Of a DNA stretch of 64,000 bases, positions 35,869-43,593 are shown one piece after another; position 1 is the stretch's first letter; each line of letters starts with the position of its first letter. The DNA comes from [Clostridium] symbiosum. Lineage in GTDB: Bacteria; Bacillota; Clostridia; Lachnospirales; Lachnospiraceae. The translations under genes and the position numbers were made by a program. The stretch covers positions 1,663,501 to 1,727,500 of the forward strand of contig CP143946.1 of assembly GCA_036419695.1 (NCBI GenBank), read 5' to 3'. The notes under the pieces were generated by a model. It saw only the letters and a program-made list of their open reading frames with translations, did no database searches and had not been told where the DNA came from.

Positions 35869-36213
35869 ATGTGTGATGATGTACGCAGGGAGCTTGTTAC
35901 CTACATCACGGAAAATCAGGAGCGGCTTTACCGGTTTGCCGTCGGCCAGACGGGAGACCGAGAAGATGCAATGGATATTCTCCAGAATGCCATTGTAAAA
36001 GCGCTGGAGAATTATATGGCCATCAGGAATCCGGAGGATATGAAGACATGGTTTTTCAGGGTATTGCTCAACGAATGTTACGGATATATGAGAAAGGAAG
36101 TCGCCTTCGAACTGGAACAGGTGTACAGGATGCAGGAGAGTGAACCGGAGCTGGAACCGTATGACTGGGATATGTACCGTCGGATACAGGAGCTGCCGGA
36201 GAAAATCAGATGA
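35869..36213 (+). pseudogene. ECF sigma factor truncated in region 4
   Basis: The 114-residue product begins as a normal ECF sigma factor: region 2 with DREDAMDILQNAIVKALENY and TWFFRVLLNECYGYMRK. It then reaches the start of region 4 (MYRRIQELPEKIR) and stops. The expected helix-turn-helix for -35 recognition is absent. A different frame picks up immediately with RRRKLEQDIG, which looks like the last residues of such a sigma factor, so an internal deletion with a frameshift is likely. The ATG at 35869 follows AGAGAGGTGAT. The protein could still bind core polymerase but should not recognise promoters normally. Confidence 0.75.
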
Positions 36214-37011
36214 GGCGGAGAAAACTGGAACAGGATATAGGAAGAACGAAGAAAATTTATGAGTCGATGGAAATTCTCGAAGAACTTGACCAGGCCGTAC
36301 GGAAAGCGCTGGAACACGAGCGAGGCGTTTGCCGCGACGGCAAAGCAGCTTCCCATTATCGGCGCCGTCTCCAAAGTGCTGACGTTCAGAAATTATGACA
36401 CGGCCGACGGGGAGAAAGAGATTCATGTGGAAATCCCAGAGATTCAGGAAGAATCGGGCAATGAGACCTCCGAACGCCTCGCCGCTGATGTGAACCGTGA
36501 AATTGAAAAGATTATGGAAGAATATAAGGCCGGCGCCGAAAAGAGGATTGCAGAGTATAAAGAGGCATTCCTGGCTACGGGAGGCACCGAAGCGGAATTT
36601 GCAGAAAAAGGAATTAAAGTGGATGCGGGTTATGAGGTGAAATATGAGACGGAGGATATCCTTTCCCTGGAGGTGACAGCGAATGAGAACTGGACCTCCG
36701 CATACGGAATCCGCTATTACTATAATCTGGATTTGAAGAACGGGAAAAAGATTACGTTGAAGGATTTATTGGGCCCGGATTATGTGAACAGGGCCAATGA
36801 GAGCATTCACACACAGATGAAAGAACGCATGGCCCAAAACCCGGATCTCGCATATTGGGATGGAAGCAATGGGATAGACGGATTCAGTACGGTCGATGAA
36901 ACGACAAAGTTTTATATTGGCCGGAGCGGCAATCCGGTGATCGTATTCGACAAATACGAAATAGCGCCTGGAGCGTTCGGAGCGCAGAAGTTTGAGGTAG
37001 CAAGAGAGTAA
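36210..37011 (+). pseudogene. RsiV-like anti-sigma factor, broken by deletion
   Basis: The N-terminal frame (from 36210; YESMEILEELDQAVRKALE) looks like the cytoplasmic part of an anti-sigma factor. At about 36310 similarity jumps to another frame (from 36259), which reads NTSEAFAATAKQLPIIGAV and runs through a DUF3298/RsiV-type extracytoplasmic domain to 37011. The membrane segment expected between them is missing. The simplest reading is a deletion that removed the membrane helix and shifted the frame. The downstream frame alone (250 codons) lacks a good ribosome-binding site. Together with the truncated sigma gene this is a decaying sigma/anti-sigma pair. Confidence 0.7.
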
Positions 37012-37020
37012 TTAAAGTGA

Positions 37021-37068
37021 AAAGAGGAAGAGGCAGTCTGCATCAGCAGGCGGCCGCTTCCTCTTTTT
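37021..37068 (+). terminator. Intrinsic terminator
   Basis: AAAGAGGAAG (37021-37030) pairs with CTTCCTCTTT (37057-37066), a long 26-nt loop region with inner GGC/GCC pairs, and a T5 tract. It closes the broken sigma/anti-sigma unit. Confidence 0.75.
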
Positions 37069-37071
37069 GCT

Positions 37072-37115
37072 GAGCGGCAATGAAAAGTCCATGAAGCGCG
37101 CTTTGCGTCGTTTTG
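37072..37115. repeat. Dispersed short palindromic repeat, copy 2
   Basis: GAGCGGCAATGAAAAGTCC then ATGAAGCGCGCTTTGCGTCG matches copy 3 at 62362 closely across GGCAATGAAAAGT and GAAGCG.GCTTT. It sits directly after an intrinsic terminator, as does copy 3. Confidence 0.6.
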
Positions 37116-37206
37116 CGGGAACGTCTTAAGATTTCTTCAGATTTATATGGTATATTTTTTGAGTTTTTATCCTGTAAGATTCCGCTATAACAACGGGAGG
37201 AAAATA

Positions 37207-37905
37207 ATGGAGAGAAGAGAACCGGCAATACAGGTAAAAAACGTCAGAAAAGTATACAGAATGGGTGACGAGGAAGTGGTTGCCTTAAACAGAATTAATC
37301 TGACCATCTATAAAGGAGAAATCTGCTGTATCTTCGGCACCTCGGGTTCGGGAAAGAGCACGCTGCTGAACCAGCTGGCGGGAATGGAAAAACCGACCAG
37401 AGGGGAGGTACTGATCCAGGGACAATGTGTGTCCAGAATGAGCGAGGAGGAACTTGCGGCCTTCAGACAGAAATATATCGGGTTTATCTTTCAGTCCTAT
37501 AACCTTCTACCTTCCATGACGGCTATTGAGAACACGGCCATGCCCCTGATGTTTCGGGGGATGGAGAAAGACAAGAGGGAAAAAATAGCGGAAGGACTCT
37601 TGAGGAAGGTCGGCCTTTCACACAGGCTGCATCACTATCCCGGACAGATGTCGGGAGGACAGCAGCAGAGGGCCGGAATCGCCAGGGCTTTTGTGACAAG
37701 GCCCCAGGTTGTTTTTGCCGATGAACCGACGGGAAACCTGGATTCAAGGACAACGGCGGACATTATGAAGATGATAACGGGATTTGCCAGGAAATACGAG
37801 CAGACTATTATACTGGTCACCCACGATCCGGGCATGTCGCGGTACGCAGACCGGATTGTGACACTGGTAGACGGAAATATAATCGGAGATGAAAGGAAAA
37901 GATAG
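37207..37905 (+). CDS. MacB-type ABC exporter ATP-binding protein
   Basis: A 232-residue ATPase: Walker A GTSGSGKST, signature MSGGQQQRAGIARAF, Walker B VVFADEPTGNLDS and ILVTHD. I start at ATG 37207 (MERREPAIQV), just after GGGAGG; an in-frame start at 37147 lacks a site. It is the first gene of a three-gene operon with an exported beta-domain protein (2 bp downstream) and a MacB-like permease, so it should power export of, or mechanical work on, an envelope substrate. The substrate is unknown. Confidence 0.93.
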   Translation: MERREPAIQVKNVRKVYRMGDEEVVALNRINLTIYKGEICCIFGTSGSGKSTLLNQLAGMEKPTRGEVLIQGQCVSRMSEEELAAFRQKYIGFIFQSYNLLPSMTAIENTAMPLMFRGMEKDKREKIAEGLLRKVGLSHRLHHYPGQMSGGQQQRAGIARAFVTRPQVVFADEPTGNLDSRTTADIMKMITGFARKYEQTIILVTHDPGMSRYADRIVTLVDGNIIGDERKR

Positions 37906-37907
37906 AG

Positions 37908-40202
37908 ATGAAGGGTAAATTGGCGGCAAAACGGACGGCAACATGGATTCTGAGCCTGATAATAGCGCTCGGGACATGCGGCCCGGTGAGGGCGGAGGAA
38001 TTATCCGCTCCCGCGGCGGCAGAGGCAGCGGCAGGAGGTGTGGACGCAGGAAGTACATCAGCAAGTACATCGGCAGGAGGTACGGCAGTGGGAAACACGC
38101 CGCAGGGCGGCAGGGAGAAAGGGCCCTCGGGAAGCGAGGGCGGTGAGGAATCCGGCAATTTGACGGTGGACGGATACGAAGTATATACAGCTGGGAGCAA
38201 TAAGACCTCGGTGAGCAATATCAGAAAAGGAAAGCAGGTCAAGCTGGTTGTCTCGGTCATAGCGGACGGACTTACGACAGAGGAAGTAGGAAAGAACGGC
38301 GTTTCCGTCTCCAAGCTGTCCGACAGTTTCAGAAATGCCGGAGCGGCGAAGGTAAAAGTAACCTCGGAGCGTGACGAACCGCTGGAGTTCACGGTAACCA
38401 TTCCGAAAACCACCTATTCGGGAAAGGGAAATACACTCCGTTTGAAGGTGAACTATAAAAAATCGGGCATTCCATCGGAGACCGTGGAAGCCGAGATCAG
38501 CGAGTGCGAGGAATATGAGGGCGGCACCGGCGACTCCGAGACGACGGGGCAGCCGGTCATCCGGGTTAAGCGAATCAGCCCGCAGACCTCCATCGGGCCG
38601 GGAGAACCGTTTTCACTGGAACTGGAGCTTGAAAACACCAGCGGAGATTCCGACATCCAGGATATGGTGGTCAGTGTGACGCCTGGAAATTCTCTTTTTA
38701 TTACAGATGATACCAGCTCCCAGATAGTTAATTACATTGGGACGAAACAAAAGAAAAAAATCACTGTGAAGATGACGGCAGGCCAGGAACTTCCGGGCCC
38801 GTCCCAGTCGCTCGATGTGGAGATGAAATACAATTATTACTCAGGGGGCAATCTGACGAACGGTTCGCTCTCCCAGAAAGTACAGATACCGGTCCGCGGC
38901 GGGATATCCGGCCAGCCGGTGATCGGGATCAGCCGCATTGGGGCGGCAGGACCCATAAAAGCCGGGGAAGCGTTCAATGTGGTGATAAGACTTGAAAACA
39001 CCAGCAAAGATAAGGACATCCGTAATCTCTCCGCAGTGATGGAACCGAACGACCAGATTTTCCTGCTGGATGAGACCGATACAAAACAGCTTGGAGAGTT
39101 GAAGGCGGGGGCGGCGATCGAGGTTCCGGTGCGCCTCCAGGCGGGAAGCGAGTTAAACGGAGCCGCCTCCCAGCTGTTGGGGCTGACCCTCAAGTTTGAT
39201 TATGATTCAGATAAGGGAGCCACGCAGGGCAGCATTTCCGAAAAGCTCGTGATACCGACGGAAGGAAAGGGCGGAAAAATGAATATCCCCACCCCGAATA
39301 TCATAATCCGTAATTATTCGTACGGTGAAAAAGTCAACGCGGGCCAGGTCTTTGATCTGGAAATGGAGATGGCCAACACAAGCGGCCAGGCCGCTGCCGA
39401 GAATGTGGTCGTATCCCTGGAGACGGGGGAAGGAATTTCCATCAATTCTTCCTCCAACACCGTGTACATACCGAAGCTGGGAGCCGGAGAGACGAGTAAA
39501 CAGACCGTAAAAGTGCAGGCGCTGTTCCAGTCAAAACTCCAGTCGCCTAAGATCACCATCACATTCAAGTACGAATATGTGGACGGCAAGGAGAGAAAAC
39601 AGGCGACATCCACGGAGACGATCGCAATCCCGGTCTATCAGCCCGACCGTTTTGAACTGAAAACACCCGTTTACTCGGAAAACTTCCGTCAGAATGAGGA
39701 GGCCACAATCTCCATTCCGTACGTCAATAAGGGCAGGGGCCAGGTCTTCAACGTGGAGGCAAAACTGGTGGGCGACATAAACGCCCTGGAAAAAGATCTG
39801 ACTCTCGGAAATTTTGAGGCGGGGAAGAGCGGAACCATCGATTTTGTGGTGACGCCGCAGAACCAGGGAGCATTTGAGGGAAAGATCATCGTGACCTATG
39901 AGGATGAAGCGATGCAGGTGAAAACGGAAGAAGTGCCATTAAATGTCACCGTTGCCGAGGCGCAGGAACAGACGGCCGACGCTTTCCCGGAGGAGCCGGA
40001 AGAAAGAAAAGGCCTGCCGATCATCCCTCTGGCAGCGGCGGGGACGGCTCTGCTTATCATCATTGCAGCCGCAGTGAAAGCCGGAAAGAAAAGGGCGGGA
40101 AAAGAAGAGGAGGAAAAAGATACGGACGAGGACTGGGAAAAAGACTTCTTTGGTGATGAGCCGGGGGAAGAGGCAGAAGAGGAGGATGAGTCAAAGCAAT
40201 GA
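37908..40202 (+). CDS. Exported repeat protein of the MacB-type ABC operon
   Basis: A 764-residue protein with a signal peptide (WILSLIIALGTCGPVRAEE), a low-complexity Ala/Gly/Ser stretch (about 32-75), then at least three related beta-sandwich domains of the CARDB/COG1361 kind; each opens with a PVIRVKRIS- or PVIGISRIG-like strand followed by GEPFSLELELENTSGD or GEAFNVVIRLENTSKD. A C-terminal membrane helix (LPIIPLAAAGTALLIIIAAAV) is followed by a basic then very acidic tail. It is anchored outside the membrane. Its place between ATPase and permease suggests it replaces the MacA-type adaptor of this transporter (inference). It overlaps the permease gene by 4 bp. Confidence 0.8.
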   Translation: MKGKLAAKRTATWILSLIIALGTCGPVRAEELSAPAAAEAAAGGVDAGSTSASTSAGGTAVGNTPQGGREKGPSGSEGGEESGNLTVDGYEVYTAGSNKTSVSNIRKGKQVKLVVSVIADGLTTEEVGKNGVSVSKLSDSFRNAGAAKVKVTSERDEPLEFTVTIPKTTYSGKGNTLRLKVNYKKSGIPSETVEAEISECEEYEGGTGDSETTGQPVIRVKRISPQTSIGPGEPFSLELELENTSGDSDIQDMVVSVTPGNSLFITDDTSSQIVNYIGTKQKKKITVKMTAGQELPGPSQSLDVEMKYNYYSGGNLTNGSLSQKVQIPVRGGISGQPVIGISRIGAAGPIKAGEAFNVVIRLENTSKDKDIRNLSAVMEPNDQIFLLDETDTKQLGELKAGAAIEVPVRLQAGSELNGAASQLLGLTLKFDYDSDKGATQGSISEKLVIPTEGKGGKMNIPTPNIIIRNYSYGEKVNAGQVFDLEMEMANTSGQAAAENVVVSLETGEGISINSSSNTVYIPKLGAGETSKQTVKVQALFQSKLQSPKITITFKYEYVDGKERKQATSTETIAIPVYQPDRFELKTPVYSENFRQNEEATISIPYVNKGRGQVFNVEAKLVGDINALEKDLTLGNFEAGKSGTIDFVVTPQNQGAFEGKIIVTYEDEAMQVKTEEVPLNVTVAEAQEQTADAFPEEPEERKGLPIIPLAAAGTALLIIIAAAVKAGKKRAGKEEEEKDTDEDWEKDFFGDEPGEEAEEEDESKQ

Positions 40203-41560
40203 GAATAAAGGATCTGATTACGGTCTGCTTGCAGAACCTGAGCCGCCACAAGGCCAGGACCATGCTGACCGTGCTGGGAGTCATCATAGGCTGCTGTTCC
40301 GTCGTCATTATGATATCAATCGGAATCGGGATGAAGCAGGCGCAGGAGAGCGCATTGGCCCAGATGGGAGATCTGACCATCATCACGGTCTATCCGACCG
40401 GAAAAAATGCAAACGGTTCCGGAATCAATACCCAGGCAATCGGCAAGATGAAGCAGATAAAGGGGGTGGAGGCCGTTTCCCCCAAGCTCACGGCCCAGAA
40501 TGTCACGGTAACACTCTATGCGGGCAAAAATAACCGGTACCGCACCACCTACGCCGAAATCGTCGGCATTGATATTAAAGCGGCGGAAACGATGGGATAT
40601 AAGCTGACCGAAGGGAGTTTTGAACAGTGGAAACCGGGAAAAATCTTTGCAGGCCAGGATTTTGCTTACAATTTTGAGGATACGAAGCGGCCGGAGGGAA
40701 GAAACACGATTGACATGTACGGCGGCGAATTTGACGCAAATGGAATGCCGGTTAAACCGGCACCCTATTTTGAACCGATGAAGGCGGAAATAACCGCGGA
40801 GTTTTCAGACGGCGGCGAGGACGATAAAAAGGTAACAAAAAAGTTTGAGACGGCCGGAATAATGAAGGAAGACTATGGCAAAGGGATGGAAACTTCCATG
40901 GGCCTTATCATGAGCCTGGGCGATTTGCAGGATCTGCTGGATCAGCAGGCCAGGCTGAGCGGAAAGAAGGTGAAGAGAAAGAAGGGCTATTCAAGCGCCA
41001 TGGTCAAGGTAAAAGACATTAAAGATGTGGCCGGGGTGGAAAAACAGATTAAGGCCCTGGGGTTTCGGACCAGTTCCATGGAAAGCATCAGAAAACCGAT
41101 GGAGCGGGAGGCGAGACAAAAGCAGATGATGTTTGCCGGAATCGGCGCTGTATCCCTGTTTGTCGCCGCCCTCGGCATCACCAACACCATGATTATGTCC
41201 ATTTCCGAGCGGACCAAAGAGATTGGGGTGATGAAGTCCTTGGGATGTTTTGTGAAGGATATCCGGAAAATTTTTCTTCTGGAGGCCGGCTGCATCGGCC
41301 TTGCGGGAGGGGTGGCCGGCGTTATTTTAAGCTACGGGGTTTCGATTATCATGAACCTGGCGGCAGGCCGGGCATCTTCATCGGCTTTTTCAGATATGGG
41401 AGGCGATATGATGAGTCCGGCCGGAGGCCTGTCCGTGATTCCCTGGTGGCTGGCCGCGTTTGCCGTTTTGTTCTCCGTCTTCATCGGAGTGGGAGCCGGT
41501 TATTACCCTGCGTCGAAAGCAGTGGGAATTCCGGCGCTGGAAGCGATAAAACACGATTAA
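40199..41560 (+). CDS. MacB-like ABC permease (FtsX family)
   Basis: A 453-residue permease with the MacB plan: one N-terminal helix (LTVLGVIIGCCSVVIMISIG), a large extracytoplasmic domain (about 45-310), and three C-terminal helices in an FtsX domain (starting AVSLFVAALGITNTM, with SISERTKEIGVMKSLG between them). It overlaps the upstream gene by ATGA, so translation is coupled. With the ATPase it forms an exporter or mechanotransmission complex. No outer membrane partner is expected in a Firmicute. Confidence 0.92.
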   Translation: MRIKDLITVCLQNLSRHKARTMLTVLGVIIGCCSVVIMISIGIGMKQAQESALAQMGDLTIITVYPTGKNANGSGINTQAIGKMKQIKGVEAVSPKLTAQNVTVTLYAGKNNRYRTTYAEIVGIDIKAAETMGYKLTEGSFEQWKPGKIFAGQDFAYNFEDTKRPEGRNTIDMYGGEFDANGMPVKPAPYFEPMKAEITAEFSDGGEDDKKVTKKFETAGIMKEDYGKGMETSMGLIMSLGDLQDLLDQQARLSGKKVKRKKGYSSAMVKVKDIKDVAGVEKQIKALGFRTSSMESIRKPMEREARQKQMMFAGIGAVSLFVAALGITNTMIMSISERTKEIGVMKSLGCFVKDIRKIFLLEAGCIGLAGGVAGVILSYGVSIIMNLAAGRASSSAFSDMGGDMMSPAGGLSVIPWWLAAFAVLFSVFIGVGAGYYPASKAVGIPALEAIKHD

Positions 41561-41652
41561 ATTGCGATTATTTAATGGAAATATTCTATAATTTCCGGTA
41601 TAATGTAGGTAATATTCAAAAAATGGAAAATTGTGCAGGAGGTAATTCGGCT

Positions 41653-43341
41653 ATGGAGAAAAAACATAATTATCAGAAGATTGAACAACTGTATGCCGAG
41701 AGCCTGGTTACCGTTTTTGATGAGTGTATTATCGCCAACTTAAGTGACGACTATTATGTGAACTGCCAGAAAGACATGATGTGGACCGATATACCGGAAC
41801 GCGGAGAATTTGGCGCCGAAAACCTTAGATACGCATCAATAACCGTGCATCCCGACGACTTTGCCGAATTTTGCGCCTACTTTTCAAGGGAAGCGATGCT
41901 CCGTCTGTTTGGAGAAGGGAAAAAGCAGATATCCAGGCGTCTCAGAAGAAAGACGGCGGACGGCACATGGCACATGGTTGAATTCACCTCCGCCAGAATT
42001 AAAGCTCCGGAGGATGAATGCTGGTGCGTTCTTGTATTCAGGGATATCAATGAAGAATATCTGCAGGAGAAACGGCAGCAGGAGGCCGAACAGGAGAGGG
42101 AACGCCGCTCCAGGGAGCTGATGAGCGAGGCGCTGGAGAAAGCCGAAGCAGCCAGCATGGCTAAAAGTGAATTTCTTTCAAAGATGAGCCATGATATCAG
42201 GACTCCGATGAATGCCATACTCGGAATGACTGCGCTGGCTAAAATACACCTGGATGACAAAAAAAGGCTGGAAGATTATCTGAATAAGATTGAAATTTCG
42301 GGAAACCACCTGTTGGGGCTGATTAACGAAGTCCTGGACATGAATAAGATAGAAAGCGGAAAAGTGGAGCTTGCCGAGGCAGACTTTGATCTCACTGATA
42401 TGGTGAGGGATGCGGTTTTGATGGTGCAGACCTCAATGAAAAAGAAAGAGCAGAGGCTTACGGTAGACATCCAGGAGGGAATCAACAAGGTGGTGAGGGG
42501 AGATGAACAGCGCCTGCGCCAGGTTCTGATTAATCTTTTGGACAATGCGTCCAAATACACCGGGTTCTGCGGGAAAATCAGAGTTACGCTCAGGGAACTG
42601 GAGTCGGAGGGAACATCCGGTACGTACCGGCTCGTCATTGAGGATAACGGGATCGGCATGGAGAAAGAGTATCTGGAACGGATTTTCGAACCATTCAGCC
42701 GGGCCGATGATTCCAGAATCAGTAAGATAACGGGCACCGGACTGGGAATGACGATCGTCTGGAATACAGTGAAAATGATGGGTGGTGACATAAAGGTTGA
42801 AAGCGAATACGGAAAGGGAACACGTTTTACCCTGACTTTTTACCTGATAAAGAGCAGAAGCCGGGATCTCCGCCTCAAGGCGCCGGAAGTCGGGATTTCC
42901 GATAACCTGGATGGAATGAAGATTCTCCTGGTGGAGGATAATGAGATGAACCAGCAGATCGCAAGGGAGATGCTGACCCTCCTCGGAACGCAGGTAGAGC
43001 TTGCGAATAATGGACGGGAGGCGGTGGAGGCGATTTTCGAAAAACCGGCTTATTATTACGACATGGTATTTATGGATGTGCAGATGCCGGTTATGAACGG
43101 ATATGAGGCTGCAGAGCGAATCCGGGAGTCCGGGCTGGAGGGGATTGACGAGCTGCCCATTATCGCGCTGACCGCTGATGCCTTTTCGGAGGATGTGATA
43201 AAGACGAAAAAAGCTGGCATGAATGATCATCTGGTAAAACCGGTTTCCATTGACAGTCTGAGAACCGTGCTTGGGAAATATGCGGGACTTAAATTCAGCC
43301 GTTATGAGGAGCTGGCGTCCGAACTGCCGCAGGAACGCTAA
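41653..43341 (+). CDS. PAS-containing hybrid histidine kinase with receiver
   Basis: A 562-residue soluble protein: a PAS-like sensor (about 10-140), coiled coil, HisKA with His in KMSHDIRTPMNAIL, HATPase (EDNGIGM, GTGLGMTIV) and a C-terminal receiver with LVEDNEMN, phospho-Asp in FMDVQMP, Thr in ALTADA and Lys in VKPVS. All catalytic residues are present, in contrast with the hybrid kinase at 11523. No membrane segment is visible, so it senses a cytoplasmic cue. I start at ATG 41653, after AGGAGGT; the frame stays open upstream into the permease gene. Candidate -10 boxes TATAAT are at 41587 and 41599. No output regulator is adjacent. Confidence 0.9.
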   Translation: MEKKHNYQKIEQLYAESLVTVFDECIIANLSDDYYVNCQKDMMWTDIPERGEFGAENLRYASITVHPDDFAEFCAYFSREAMLRLFGEGKKQISRRLRRKTADGTWHMVEFTSARIKAPEDECWCVLVFRDINEEYLQEKRQQEAEQERERRSRELMSEALEKAEAASMAKSEFLSKMSHDIRTPMNAILGMTALAKIHLDDKKRLEDYLNKIEISGNHLLGLINEVLDMNKIESGKVELAEADFDLTDMVRDAVLMVQTSMKKKEQRLTVDIQEGINKVVRGDEQRLRQVLINLLDNASKYTGFCGKIRVTLRELESEGTSGTYRLVIEDNGIGMEKEYLERIFEPFSRADDSRISKITGTGLGMTIVWNTVKMMGGDIKVESEYGKGTRFTLTFYLIKSRSRDLRLKAPEVGISDNLDGMKILLVEDNEMNQQIAREMLTLLGTQVELANNGREAVEAIFEKPAYYYDMVFMDVQMPVMNGYEAAERIRESGLEGIDELPIIALTADAFSEDVIKTKKAGMNDHLVKPVSIDSLRTVLGKYAGLKFSRYEELASELPQER

Positions 43342-43400
43342 ATTGCCGCAGAGAATTTTTCGCCGGAAATGTTAATTAACAAAAACCATAGCAAACCCGA

Positions 43401-43526
43401 TGCCTGCCGCATATGATACAGAGAGCAGGCAGCGGTTGAAACCAATGCCGGGCCGCATTAGAGCGGCAGCAGATAGTGCGTCAGCACATCTGCGGGACAG
43501 TGAATGTTCCGCAGGTGTGCTTTTTT
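43401..43526 (+). promoter_or_regulatory. Structured leader with terminator before the P-type ATPase
   Basis: Three hairpins in a row: TGCCTGC (43401-43407)/GCAGGCA (43425-43431); GCCGC (43452-43456)/GCGGC (43463-43467); and a terminator GCACATCTGCGG (43484-43495)/CCGCAGGTGTGC (43509-43520) with a T6 tract. It ends 68 bp before the ATPase start. It may simply end the kinase transcript, or act as a metal-responsive attenuator. It does not match the yybP-ykoY or M-box patterns I know. Confidence 0.5.
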
Positions 43527-43593
43527 CATTCTATGGGAAAGGAATCCGATCGGGATGGGCACTCACCAATATCACATGAATCAGGAGGTTTCT

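Noticed and set aside
43342..43593. yybP-ykoY (Mn2+) or M-box (Mg2+) riboswitch before the P-type ATPase
   Set aside because: The conserved core sequences of these riboswitches are not recognisable, although the hairpins and terminator are real.
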